Origin: Clostridiales bacterium UBA6468
Lineage (GTDB): Bacteria > Bacillota > Clostridia > Oscillospirales > Oscillospiraceae
Direction of reading: 5' to 3'
DNA length: 27,318 bases
Assembly: GCA_002436765.1 (NCBI GenBank)
Contig: DJNI01000081.1
Span: 1-27,318, forward strand
Both the position numbers and the translations under genes were made by a program. Numbering within the stretch: the first letter of the stretch is position 1; the number at the start of each line of letters is the position of its first letter. The notes below the pieces were generated by a model. It was not told where the DNA came from, searched no databases, and worked only from the letters and a program-made list of their open reading frames with translations. This document shows positions 15,735 through 24,251 of this stretch, one piece after another.

Positions 15735-16737
15735 ACTGTACCTCCCAATGCTCCAGTCCGACGGCGACCGTCACGCCGTCCAACGCTATTTTTGAAACCA
15801 GCAGCCGCTGCGCGCCCAGCATGGCAGCGCGCTCACAGACGTTATCCACGCCGGTGACGGACGCGACAAATTCCGATTTTGTAAACGTTCCCGGTACGGC
15901 CTGCAAAGTCTCGGCGGAATAAAACGTTACCGGCCAGCCGTTATCCAGGCAGGCCTGCAAAAGCCCCGGCTCGTCCTTTTTCAGATCAATTGAAAAAATG
16001 CCCGAGATGGCGCGCGGATCCAGTCGGTTTTCTGCAAAAACGCGCCCAATGGCCGTCTCAACGGCTTCTTTGCAGATGCCTCTGCGGCAGCCGATACCGA
16101 CGCGCAGCTTTTTGGGAATGAGGCGGAGCGTCCTTTCAAACGGTGTGCGTATCTCGCAGCCGATGTAGACGCCAAGCGCGCCGGCGTCCGCTTCATACAC
16201 GCCGCCGGGAAGGGCAGAAACGATCGGGAACGCGCTTGCAAGCGGCAGATCGCGCTCCAAAATGGCAGCGGAGAATGCCTTTGCAAGATGCATATCGGAG
16301 ATCGCACAGCCGTTTTGCGCGGCAAATTCGTCTACGGCAAACCTGCCGTTGACATCCGTTGCGGTTGTAAGAACAGCGCTTGCACCCAGCGAGCCTGCAA
16401 GCTGGATGGCAAGCCGGTTCGCCCCGCCGATGTGTCCGGAGAGAAGCGGAATCACGTGCCGCGCCCGATCGTCGATGACAAGAACGGCCGGATCCTTCTT
16501 TTTATCCCGCACGTAGGGCGCAATTTCCCGCACGGCAATGCCGCAGGCGCCGACGAAGATCAAAACCGCGCACCGGGAAAATTCCGCGCCGTAAACCTCT
16601 TTTTGAATCGGCAAAAAGCCGGGCTCCTCCAGACGCGCCATCGTGTAAAGCGCGGTGTCCGCGCCGCCCAACCCAGCGGCAATGCGCCGGGCAAGCGCGC
16701 AGCCCGCACGGCTGTAGGCAAAGACGGCGGCGTTCAA
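15727..16737 (-). CDS. cbiG: cobalt-precorrin-5A hydrolase
   Basis: Opens the delta-lactone of cobalt-precorrin-5A and releases acetaldehyde, a step specific to the early-cobalt pathway. The 336 residues include the N-terminal CbiG domain (VFAYSRAGCALARRIA), the central segment GACGIAVREIAPYVRDKKKDPAVLVID and LSGHIGGANRLA, and the C-terminal domain beginning VGIGCRRGICKEAVE. No ATG gives this N-terminus. The TTG at 16737, overlapping the cbiF stop as TTGA and placed after a GAGG site, is the likely start; the ATG at 16812 would add 25 residues of cbiF-shadow sequence. This mirrors the ATGA couplings elsewhere in the operon. Confidence 0.93.
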   Translation of the reverse strand: MNAAVFAYSRAGCALARRIAAGLGGADTALYTMARLEEPGFLPIQKEVYGAEFSRCAVLIFVGACGIAVREIAPYVRDKKKDPAVLVIDDRARHVIPLLSGHIGGANRLAIQLAGSLGASAVLTTATDVNGRFAVDEFAAQNGCAISDMHLAKAFSAAILERDLPLASAFPIVSALPGGVYEADAGALGVYIGCEIRTPFERTLRLIPKKLRVGIGCRRGICKEAVETAIGRVFAENRLDPRAISGIFSIDLKKDEPGLLQACLDNGWPVTFYSAETLQAVPGTFTKSEFVASVTGVDNVCERAAMLGAQRLLVSKIALDGVTVAVGLEHWEVQFG

Positions 16738-17489
16738 AGGCTTGCCTCGCGGAACTCGGTCGTAAAGGCGGGATGATACAGAAGCGAGCGCATATAGTCG
16801 TCTCCCAGGCACCTGCCCACCACGATAAGGGACGTTTTCGTCAGATTATTTTTTGTGACCGTCTCATGGAGCGTGCCGACCGTGCAGCGGAAGATTTTTT
16901 CCTCCGGCCAGGTCGCTTTGAAGACGACAGCTGCGGGGGTATCTCCCCCATAGCCGCCTGCCAGCAGCTCCTGCTGCAACCGCGCAGTCAAGGATGTGCT
17001 GAGAAAAAGCACCATGGTCGCCTGGTGCGCAGCCAGAGAGCGGATGGACTCACGTTCCGGCACGGGCGTTTTGCCTGCGGCTCTGGTGATGATCACCGTC
17101 TGGCTGATGCCCGGCAGCGTATATTCCGCCTTTAAAGCCGCTGCCGCGCCGCAGAAGGCGCTCACGCCGGGGCAGACGTCGTAGCCGATTCCGAGCTTCT
17201 CCAGCTCATCGAATTGCTCGCGCACCGCGCCGTAGATGCTTGCGTCTCCCGTGTGCAGACGCACGGTGGTTTTGCCCGCCGATTCCGCATTGCGCATGGC
17301 GGAGATCACCTCTTCAAGGGTCATGGTAGCGCTGTTATGAATTTCGCAGCCCGGCTTCGCGTAGGAAAGAAGCTCTGGGTTTACCAGCGACCCCGCGTAA
17401 ATGATCACGTCCGCCTCGGCAAGAAGCCTTGCGCCGCGCACGGTGATGAGATCGACCGCGCCGCTTCCGGCGCCGACAAAATGTACCAT
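16734..17489 (-). CDS. cbiF: cobalt-precorrin-4 C11-methyltransferase
   Basis: A SAM-dependent tetrapyrrole methylase that adds the C11 methyl group. The 251 residues match CbiF/CobM. It opens VHFVGAGSGAVDLITVRGARLL and has DVIIYAGSLVNPELL, RLHTGDASIYGAVREQ, VCPGVSAFCGAAAALKAEYTLPG and TVIITRAAGKTPVPE. These are the diagnostic CbiF patterns (GAGPG-like loop, GxSA..A, TRxxGxTP). The ATG at 17489 is chosen over the TTG at 17492 because GGAGG lies 8 bases upstream of it. The cbiD stop lies 3 bases before this start. Confidence 0.96.
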   Translation of the reverse strand: MVHFVGAGSGAVDLITVRGARLLAEADVIIYAGSLVNPELLSYAKPGCEIHNSATMTLEEVISAMRNAESAGKTTVRLHTGDASIYGAVREQFDELEKLGIGYDVCPGVSAFCGAAAALKAEYTLPGISQTVIITRAAGKTPVPERESIRSLAAHQATMVLFLSTSLTARLQQELLAGGYGGDTPAAVVFKATWPEEKIFRCTVGTLHETVTKNNLTKTSLIVVGRCLGDDYMRSLLYHPAFTTEFREASL

Positions 17490-17492
17490 CAA

Positions 17493-18620
17493 TCATGCCT
17501 CCATAATCTTTTTCAGCAGAGCCTGCGCGCAGTCGGTCTGGCACAGGCGGCCATATTCCTTGGAAAATACGATAACGCCGGCTTCCATCTCGCCGCATTT
17601 GTGGTGCAGCTGAAGCTCGATGCGTTCGGCAAGGCGCGTAAGCACGGCGTCATAGAGCTGCGCTTCCCGTAAAATGCGAAGCGCGTCGTCACACATGACG
17701 CACGATAACATCTCCGAGACCTTTTCCTGCCGGAGTCCGAGGCTGGCCGCGTGGGCGGCAAGCAGCTCCATGCGGCAGTCTCCAAACTTGGAGTGGGTGT
17801 TCCACATACCGCCGCAGAGCTTCACCAGCTTTCCGATGTGTCCGACAAGAAGTGCGCCCCGAAAGCCCAGGGATTTGCAAAGCTCCAGCGCGTCGCCGAT
17901 AAAATTGGACGTCAGAACCGCCGTTCCGGGATCGATGCCGATGGCGCTCCGGATGAAGTCCGCGCCATAGTTTCCGGGTGTGAGCAGGACGTAATCCGCG
18001 CCGTTTTCCCGCCGCTGACGGAGCTCAATGTGGATGGTTTCAATGAGCGCCTGTTCGCTCATAGGCTCGACAATGCCGGTCGTTCCGAGGATCGAAATGC
18101 CGCCCACAATGCCAAGGCGCGGGTTAAATGTCTTCTTGGCCAGCGCCTCGCCATCCGGGACATAGACGGTAACAAGGAGGCCGCCCTGATAGTCACAGAG
18201 CCGGCAGACCTCCCGGACATTTTCTTCGATCATCCGCCGCGGCACAGAGTTGATGGCGGCGGCGCCGACGGGCTGGTCAAGGCCGCGCTTTGTGACTCTT
18301 CCGACGCCTACGCCGCCGTCTATGACGATGCCGGGCGTATTTTGCTTCCGGACGGAGGCAAAAATGAGCGTGCCTCTGGTGGCGTCTGGGTCGTCTCCGC
18401 TGTCTTTGCGGATGGCGCAGGAGGCCTCCATGTCATCCCGCCGGATTTCCTCCACAGCCAGATGCAGGACAATGCCCTTCGGCGTTTGCAGATCGATGGT
18501 GTCTTTTGTCCTGCCGTTCAAGAGCATGAAGGCCGCAGCCTTTGCCGCAGCGGCGGCGCAGGAGCCGGTCGTGTAGCCGAGACGGAGCTTTTTTCCGTCT
18601 TTCAGAATATATGCCTCCAT
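17493..18620 (-). CDS. cbiD: cobalt-precorrin-5B C1-methyltransferase
   Basis: Methylates C1 of cobalt-precorrin-5B with SAM. It has no oxygen-dependent counterpart of the same fold, so it marks the anaerobic pathway. It has 375 residues. The N-terminal signature LRLGYTTGSCAAAAAKAA is followed by VRKDSGDDPD-like sequence (IRKDSGDDPDATRG), VGRVTKRGLDQPVGAAAIN and GGISILGTTGIVEPMSEQAL. The later part has LTPGNYGADF, LTSNFIGDALELC and VGHIGKLVKLCGGMWNTHSKFGD. The ATG at 18620 shares one base with the cbiC stop (TGATG). The frame runs open to 18863 through cbiC, but that extension is not real protein. Confidence 0.97.
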   Translation of the reverse strand: MEAYILKDGKKLRLGYTTGSCAAAAAKAAAFMLLNGRTKDTIDLQTPKGIVLHLAVEEIRRDDMEASCAIRKDSGDDPDATRGTLIFASVRKQNTPGIVIDGGVGVGRVTKRGLDQPVGAAAINSVPRRMIEENVREVCRLCDYQGGLLVTVYVPDGEALAKKTFNPRLGIVGGISILGTTGIVEPMSEQALIETIHIELRQRRENGADYVLLTPGNYGADFIRSAIGIDPGTAVLTSNFIGDALELCKSLGFRGALLVGHIGKLVKLCGGMWNTHSKFGDCRMELLAAHAASLGLRQEKVSEMLSCVMCDDALRILREAQLYDAVLTRLAERIELQLHHKCGEMEAGVIVFSKEYGRLCQTDCAQALLKKIMEA

Positions 18621-19246
18621 CAGCGCCTGATCTGGTAGAGCATTGCGTTGCAGATGGCGGCGGCAACGTTGCTCCCGCCCTTGCGCCCGCGGGCGATGAT
18701 ATAGGGGGCGCGGCCATTTTTCAGGATCAGCTCCTTGCTCTCCACCACGTTCACAAATCCGACCGGGACGCCAATGATAAGCGCAGGAGAGAGCTTTCCT
18801 TCTTCCATCAGATGTTCGATGGAGATGAGCGCCGTCGGGGCGTTGCCGATGGCAAAGATGCAAGGCTTCGCGAGGGTCGCGGCCTTTTCCATCGACACAA
18901 GCGCCCGCGTCACACCACGCGATTTGGCCTCTGCGGCAACGTCCGCATCGGACATGAAACAGTGCACCTCGCCGCCGAGGCTTGCAAGAATGGTCTTATT
19001 GATGCCGGCCTTTGCCATCTGCGTATCGGTCACGATATCGCAGCCGTTTCTGAGCGCCTCAATGCCGATTTTCACAGCGTGCGGGGAAAAGACCAGGGTA
19101 TCCGCATAGTCAAAGTCGGCGGTTGTGTGGATGGCGCGTTTGATGACAGGCTCGTTTTCGGCATCGAGCTTGCGATTGCCCAAAAGCTCAGTGATGATCT
19201 CGAAGCTGCGCGTTTCAATATCCATTGGCTTGATTTGTTCCAGCAT
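18620..19246 (-). CDS. cbiC: cobalt-precorrin-8 methylmutase
   Basis: Moves the methyl group from C11 to C12, giving cobyrinic acid. The 208 residues match CbiC/CobH. The active-site histidine is H40 in KRAIHTTADFDYADTL. Other landmarks are DIVTDTQMAKAGI, KPCIFAIGNAPTAL, IIGVPVGFVNVVESKE and the C-terminal RGRKGGSNVAAAICNA. The ATG at 19246 has AAAGGA upstream; the frame stays open to 19432 across the cbiA 3' end without CbiC-like sequence. The first 32 bases overlap the end of cbiA. Confidence 0.97.
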   Translation of the reverse strand: MLEQIKPMDIETRSFEIITELLGNRKLDAENEPVIKRAIHTTADFDYADTLVFSPHAVKIGIEALRNGCDIVTDTQMAKAGINKTILASLGGEVHCFMSDADVAAEAKSRGVTRALVSMEKAATLAKPCIFAIGNAPTALISIEHLMEEGKLSPALIIGVPVGFVNVVESKELILKNGRAPYIIARGRKGGSNVAAAICNAMLYQIRR

Positions 19247-20591
19247 GGCAGGATTCCTTTCTGCAGGCGTCCAGAAACCGGACGGCAAATGACGGATTTG
19301 CATAAAAATGAAAATGTGGGAAGCCCGCGTAAAGTGTGTCGGAGGCATGCCCGCACAGCCAGCGTCTGCCGGATGGCTTTTCCGCCGAGAAGCTGCTGCC
19401 GGGGTTTTCTGCGTCCCAGCGGTGAAATTCATGGGCGCGGATCCGCTCGCCCGCGGGGCAGAGAAGATTGTCCTTCTGCGCCGTAAGCGTCACATAGCCG
19501 AAGCGCGTAAGCTTTCCCGTGTCAAAGCAGCCGCCCGGCAGGACGCCTGCCATGGGAGATCCCGCGATGGCCTGGGTCAGGTACATGAAGCCGCCGCACT
19601 CTGCGATGCAGGGAAGGCCGCCGGAAATGGCGCTGCGGACGCTTTGGAGCATCGTTTTGTTTTCACTGAGCGTTTTCGCGTAAAGCTCGGGATAGCCGCC
19701 GGGCAGATAGAGACCCTGCAAATCCTCCGGAAGTGCGGCGTCTTCAAGCGGGCTGAAATCGACGAGTTCGGCTCCGAGCCGTTCCAGCAGAGCCAAACTG
19801 TCTTCATAGAAAAAGCAGAACGCCTTGTCCCGTGCGACACCGATGCGGACCGGCTTGCCCGGCCGCGGAAGCACCGGCGGGGTAAAGGAAAGCGGCCCGG
19901 CGCTTTTTGCGATGGCAAGAAGCGCGTTCAGATCGAGCGTCTTTTCTGCCTCGGATGCAAGACGCTGCATCTTTTCGCGCAGACCGGCCACCTCCGGTGC
20001 GGTCACAAGTCCGAGATGGCGGCTTTCCAGCGCACAGTCCGGAAGACGCGGCAAAAATCCGCAGGCTTTGAGGCCGAAGCGGCGCTCCATTTCGTGGGCG
20101 AGCGGGTCGTAGCTCATGGCGGTGCAGCCGTTTAAAATAACGCCCCGGATCCGGTTATCAGGCTGAAACCGCAAAAAGCCCTGCACCGTGGCAAGAACGG
20201 AAAGTGCTGCGCCGCGCGCGTTGACGACAAGCACTGTGGGGCTTTCGGTCTTCTGTGCCGCTTCAAAGGTGCTTGCCTGCGTGGAGGTCAGGGAAAGCCC
20301 GTCATAATAGCCCATGACGCCCTCAATGACGGCAAGGTCACAGCTCCGGCTGTTTTCCGCAAGCAGATAACGCAGCGTATCGATATCAAAAAAGAACGGG
20401 TCGAGATTGGAGCTTCTTGCGCCGATGATGCGGCTGTGAAACATGGGGTCAATATAGTCCGGGCCGCATTTGCAGGCAGCGACGGAAAGACCGCGGTTGA
20501 CAAGCGCCTGCAGAATGGCGCAGGCGACGGTCGTTTTGCCGCAGCCGCTGTTGGTTCCGGCCAGAACCAGGCGTGGGACGGAAACGTTCAT
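19215..20591 (-). CDS. cbiA: cobyrinic acid a,c-diamide synthase
   Basis: A glutamine- and ATP-dependent enzyme that amidates the a and c side chains of cobyrinic acid. The 458 residues are normal. The N-terminal ATPase domain opens RLVLAGTNSGCGKTTVA (P-loop residues 12-21), followed by KCGPDYIDPMFH and VIEGVMGYYDG. The glutaminase domain carries YLPGGYPELYA and the nucleophile C332 in IAECGGFMYLT. The ATG at 20591 follows AAGGAGGGTGACGG; the frame is open to 20750 through cbiL sequence. It starts 4 bases after the cbiL stop, and its tail overlaps cbiC by 32 bases. Confidence 0.97.
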   Translation of the reverse strand: MNVSVPRLVLAGTNSGCGKTTVACAILQALVNRGLSVAACKCGPDYIDPMFHSRIIGARSSNLDPFFFDIDTLRYLLAENSRSCDLAVIEGVMGYYDGLSLTSTQASTFEAAQKTESPTVLVVNARGAALSVLATVQGFLRFQPDNRIRGVILNGCTAMSYDPLAHEMERRFGLKACGFLPRLPDCALESRHLGLVTAPEVAGLREKMQRLASEAEKTLDLNALLAIAKSAGPLSFTPPVLPRPGKPVRIGVARDKAFCFFYEDSLALLERLGAELVDFSPLEDAALPEDLQGLYLPGGYPELYAKTLSENKTMLQSVRSAISGGLPCIAECGGFMYLTQAIAGSPMAGVLPGGCFDTGKLTRFGYVTLTAQKDNLLCPAGERIRAHEFHRWDAENPGSSFSAEKPSGRRWLCGHASDTLYAGFPHFHFYANPSFAVRFLDACRKESCHAGTNQANGY

Positions 20592-20595
20592 GCCG

Positions 20596-21291
20596 TCACC
20601 CTCCTTGTACAACGATGGTGGCAAAATAGCTGACGTTCTCCGGAAGCGTGCGCAGATCATAATATACCTGCTCGGTGGGAAGGCCGAAGTCGGCCACAAG
20701 CGCCGCCCGCTCCAAAGCTCCGGCGCGATCAAGCGCTCGGATCGTCTCATGGATGGCAGAGCCGGATTTCATGAGTACCTTCGTGCCGGGAAGGAGCAGC
20801 GCCTGATCCAGCCCTGCGCCTGCGGGGATGATATGAAGAGGCGTCCCGATTTCCGTGAGGCTGCATCCAAGCTTTGCCGCAACGGCGGAAAAGCTCGTCA
20901 CGCCCGGTGCCATGACGGTAGAAAAGCCGTCTTTCCGGAGTTCTGCGAGGATATAATACGCCGTAGCGTAGATCGAAACGTCGCCCAAATTTACCATCGC
21001 GACGTCAAGCCCCTTTTGAAGAAACGGGGCGATCTGCTGCGCAGCGTTCCGGTAGCTCTCCTCGCGTACGGAGGCGTCATGCGACATGGTAAAAGAAAGC
21101 GGCAGAATTTCTTTTCCGCCTAGCTGAACTGCGCCGCGCGCGATGTCCAGTGCAAGCATCTGACCGGATTTTGTCTGCGGGGCGGCAATAACGGGGCAGG
21201 CGTTCAGAAGCCGGACAGCCTGCAGCGTCAGAAGCTCCGGGTCGCCGGGTCCGACGCCGACGGCATAAAAGGTTCCATTTTGAACGTTCAT
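20596..21291 (-). CDS. cbiL: cobalt-precorrin-2 C20-methyltransferase
   Basis: A SAM-dependent methylase that takes cobalt-factor II/cobalt-precorrin-2 to the trimethylated ring, the first committed methylation after cobalt insertion. The 231 residues match CbiL/CobI. It shows FYAVGVGPGDPELLTLQAVRLL, VIAAPQTKSGQMLALDIA, MVNLGDVSIYATAYYI, MAPGVTSFSAVAAKLG and LMKSGSAIHETI. The ATG at 21291 has GAGGTG close upstream; the open extension to 21474 lies over the ATPase gene. It is the first biosynthetic gene after the transporter, with a 7-base gap. Confidence 0.95.
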   Translation of the reverse strand: MNVQNGTFYAVGVGPGDPELLTLQAVRLLNACPVIAAPQTKSGQMLALDIARGAVQLGGKEILPLSFTMSHDASVREESYRNAAQQIAPFLQKGLDVAMVNLGDVSIYATAYYILAELRKDGFSTVMAPGVTSFSAVAAKLGCSLTEIGTPLHIIPAGAGLDQALLLPGTKVLMKSGSAIHETIRALDRAGALERAALVADFGLPTEQVYYDLRTLPENVSYFATIVVQGG

Positions 21292-21298
21292 AAGCACC

Positions 21299-22069
21299 TC
21301 ATGGGACAAATCCCAGCGCATCGAAGCACGCATCATATTTGCCCGGTTCCATGTGATAGAGTTCTGCGATGTATTCGCGGGTAAAAATCGCATCGGGCGT
21401 TCCGATCCTATCGATCCGGTCTCCTGCGACGCAGACGACCACGTCGGAGACACATGCGGCCAAGTCCAGCTCATGCAGCGACATCAGAACCGCCAGATCC
21501 TTTTCGCGCACCATACGTTTGAGAATGCTCAAAAGCTCGAGCTTATAGCGGATGTCAAGAAAACTTGTCGGCTCGTCGAGAACGATCAGCTCCGGCTGCT
21601 GGCAAAGCGCACGGGCAAGCAGGACTCTCTGGCGCTGGCCGTCGCTGATGGCCTGAAAGGGCTTATCGGCGAAATCGAGCGCGTCAACCTGCGCCAGACA
21701 TTCCTCCACGATTTTTTTGTCCTCCGCGCGCAGAATGCCGAGTCCTCCTGTGTAAGGGTACCGGCCGGAGCTGACAACATCGCGGCAGGTCATGAGCTCG
21801 GGATCCATGCGGGCGGTCATGACAATGGCCATGCGCCTGGCAATATCGCTGCGGCTGCGCGTGCGCATGTCCTTTCCGTCGAGAATAACGGAGCCGTCAA
21901 TGGCAGGCAGCTGCGAGATGATCGTTTTGAGAATCGTCGACTTTCCCGAGCCGTTCGGGCCGATAAGCGTGACGATTTTGCCGCGCTGCACGCAAAGCGC
22001 AACGTCGCGGATGAGGGCTTTTCCGTCGTAGCCGACGCAGAGGTTCAATGTGCTGAGATACTCGCTCAT
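21299..22069 (-). CDS. btuD: cobalamin/iron-siderophore-type ABC transporter ATP-binding protein
   Basis: The ATPase of a BtuCD/FecCDE-type importer. It has 256 residues. Walker A is GPNGSGKST (37-45), the signature is ISDGQRQRVLLARAL with SDGQ in place of the common SGGQ (142-145), Walker B is LIVLDEPT (161-168), and the H-loop is in SLHELDLA. In this riboswitch-controlled operon the cargo is most likely a corrinoid or a cobalt/tetrapyrrole compound. Sequence alone cannot exclude heme or ferric siderophores, so the symbol is given by context. The stop of the permease gene is one base upstream of the ATG. Confidence 0.9.
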   Translation of the reverse strand: MSEYLSTLNLCVGYDGKALIRDVALCVQRGKIVTLIGPNGSGKSTILKTIISQLPAIDGSVILDGKDMRTRSRSDIARRMAIVMTARMDPELMTCRDVVSSGRYPYTGGLGILRAEDKKIVEECLAQVDALDFADKPFQAISDGQRQRVLLARALCQQPELIVLDEPTSFLDIRYKLELLSILKRMVREKDLAVLMSLHELDLAACVSDVVVCVAGDRIDRIGTPDAIFTREYIAELYHMEPGKYDACFDALGFVP

Positions 22070-22070
22070 C

Positions 22071-23081
22071 TCACCCCGCCTTTCTGTGGGTCATCATGTA
22101 GATGACGATGGGCGCACCGAAAATGGCTGTGACGGAGCTGATGCTGACCTCTGTAGGCGCAAAGGCTGTGCGCGCGATGAGATCGCAAAACAGGCAGAAT
22201 ACCCCGCCGCCCAGAAAGCAGGCGGGAATCAGGATGAGAGGCTCCGCCGAACGGAACAAGGATTTCATCAGGTGCGGTACCGCGATGCCGACAAAGGAAA
22301 TGGGACCTGCAAAGGCCGTTACGCAGGCGGAAAGAACGCTGGAAAGCAGGATAAGCGCCGTGCGGAAGGCCTTGAGCGGCACGCCCATATTCTGCGCGTA
22401 AACCTCGCCCAGCTGATAGGCGCGGATGGGTTTGGACAGGAAAAAGGCCAGAATCAAAGCCGTACCGCACGCAAGAGTCATCGTCTTCACGTTCTCCCAG
22501 CTGATCCCGGAAAATGAGCCCATCGACCAGTTGTGCAGATTCACGATGTTCGAATCATCCGCGAACGTGACCAGAAGATCGGTCGCCGCCGTGCAGATAT
22601 AGCCGATCATGACGCCGCAGATGACAAGCATGCTCATCCGCTTGACCTTCTGCGAGACGACAAGCACAAAGCCCATGGAGACCATCGCCCCGGCAAAGGC
22701 GGCTGCAATCAGGATCGCCGAAGATGAGACGAGCCCGCGGCCAAGCAGCACGATCATGACGATGCAGACGCTGAGCTTAGCCCCCGAGGAAATGCCGAGG
22801 ACGAACGGGCCTGCGATGGGGTTGTGGAAAAACGTTTGCAGAAGGTAGCCCGAGACGGACAACGCACCACCTAAAATAAGTGCGGAGAAAACGCGCGGCA
22901 GCCGGATCCGAAGCAGGATCCAGCTCTGCGTTCCGTCGCTGCCGCCGCATAAAATTTCCCATATTTCAGGAACGGAGAGCTTCACGCTGCCTGCAAGAAT
23001 GTTCCAGATCAGAAAAGCAAGCGCAAGCAGCAGGAGCAGCAGGAAGCCGCCCCACGTGCGAAGTCTGCGGGTGTGTTCCAT
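22071..23081 (-). CDS. btuC: FecCD/BtuC-family ABC transporter permease
   Basis: A 336-residue inner membrane permease with about ten transmembrane segments, probably working as a homodimer because only one permease gene is present. Family landmarks are LRIRLPRVFSALILGGALSVSGYLLQTFFHNPIAGPFVLGISSGA at the N-terminal third, LHNWSMGSFSG in the middle and AFAGPISFVGIAVPHLMKSLF near the C-terminus; the last contains the coupling region contacting the ATPase. It sits between the binding protein (12 bases upstream) and the ATPase (1 base downstream). Cargo is inferred from the cobalamin operon. Confidence 0.92.
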   Translation of the reverse strand: MEHTRRLRTWGGFLLLLLLALAFLIWNILAGSVKLSVPEIWEILCGGSDGTQSWILLRIRLPRVFSALILGGALSVSGYLLQTFFHNPIAGPFVLGISSGAKLSVCIVMIVLLGRGLVSSSAILIAAAFAGAMVSMGFVLVVSQKVKRMSMLVICGVMIGYICTAATDLLVTFADDSNIVNLHNWSMGSFSGISWENVKTMTLACGTALILAFFLSKPIRAYQLGEVYAQNMGVPLKAFRTALILLSSVLSACVTAFAGPISFVGIAVPHLMKSLFRSAEPLILIPACFLGGGVFCLFCDLIARTAFAPTEVSISSVTAIFGAPIVIYMMTHRKAG

Positions 23082-23093
23082 ACTGCTCCTCCT

Positions 23094-24251
23094 TTATGAT
23101 AGCTTTCGCAGAAAATGCAGCGACTCGTCCCCCTTGTCCTGCAAGATCGCATGCAAGTCGACGATCAGATCGCCGAGCGCGAGAGATTCCTGATAAAAAT
23201 TTTTTGTGATGCACCAGACATTTCCGTTCTGCACGGCCTTGCAGCCGGCAAGAAGCGGACTTTTGGTCAGGAGCTCGTCGATCGTTCCGATCTCGCCGTC
23301 GATGGTACTGTTGTAGATCATGATATCTGCATCTGCGGCGGCGGCATAGAACGACTCCATCTGAATGGTCATGGTGGACAGTGCGTTTTCCTCACCGCTT
23401 TCATCGAAGGAAACATACCGTCCGCCGGCCATCGCAATGGCTTTCGCAATATAATCGCCCGATTTACGGACATTGACCGCGCCGGAGGAATTGATGTAGA
23501 AAAATGCGACGCTCTGATCGGTCGGTTCCTGATTGAGAATCGGACGGAGCTTTTCGAGCAGTGCGTCATACTGCGAGCAGGCTTCTTCTTCCTTACCGAC
23601 GAGCGCACCGTAGAGCTTGATCCACTCGATCCGGCCGAGAGGATCGGATTCGTAACTCGACCGCTCGACCAGGACGGGAATACCGGCCGCCTGCAGCTGT
23701 TCGATGACCGCCGGCGTGTGGTAGATCATCGTATTTTCAATGGCCAGATCGCAGCCGCTTTCCAGAATGGCCTCATAGTCCGGCGCGGAATACTTTCCTG
23801 CATAGCGCATACGACCGTCTTCCATTGCGGCTTTGGCGCTTTCGATGTACCAGCTGTCCGCCTTCAGCCCGCTCAGGGCGATCTGGTCAACGGCATCCAG
23901 ATGGTCAAAGTAGTCCATCGCCGCGGAGGCGACCAGGTAGATATGGGAAAGCGGCAGATGCAGTACAGCTATGCCCTCCGGCACGTCCTCCGGCACCACA
24001 GCGCCTTCCGCCACCAGCAGAAAATCCTGATCCTCGCCGATGGTGATGCGGGCATAGTCCTCTGCTGCGTAGCTGACGGAAAACTGCGTGGCATAGGAAA
24101 GCGGAAGTGTCCGGTCAAATTTTAGCTCCTGCCAGGAAACAGCCGGGATCCGGACATCCGATGACTCCGGCCGGGCGTCCTGCCTTTGCGGCTGCGCGCA
24201 GCCGCAAAGGAGAAGCAGCGCAGCCAGCAGCATCAAACAGAACCTTTTCAT
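23094..24251 (-). CDS. btuF: lipoprotein substrate-binding protein of the BtuCD-type importer
   Basis: An extracytoplasmic solute-binding lipoprotein of the TroA/BtuF type, 385 residues. The signal peptide ends in the lipobox LLCGC with lipidated C18. The body shows the two-lobed pattern with VLHLPLSHIYLVASAAMDYFDHLDAV, YAGKYSAPDYEAILESGCDLAIENTMIY, GIPVLVERSS, and in the second lobe VAFFYINSSGAVNVRKSGDYIAKAIAMAGGRYV. It is longer than E. coli BtuF (about 266 residues). The start overlaps the stop of the preceding lipoprotein gene as ATGA. The cargo is inferred to be a corrinoid, a cobalt compound or another tetrapyrrole. Confidence 0.9.
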   Translation of the reverse strand: MKRFCLMLLAALLLLCGCAQPQRQDARPESSDVRIPAVSWQELKFDRTLPLSYATQFSVSYAAEDYARITIGEDQDFLLVAEGAVVPEDVPEGIAVLHLPLSHIYLVASAAMDYFDHLDAVDQIALSGLKADSWYIESAKAAMEDGRMRYAGKYSAPDYEAILESGCDLAIENTMIYHTPAVIEQLQAAGIPVLVERSSYESDPLGRIEWIKLYGALVGKEEEACSQYDALLEKLRPILNQEPTDQSVAFFYINSSGAVNVRKSGDYIAKAIAMAGGRYVSFDESGEENALSTMTIQMESFYAAAADADIMIYNSTIDGEIGTIDELLTKSPLLAGCKAVQNGNVWCITKNFYQESLALGDLIVDLHAILQDKGDESLHFLRKLS

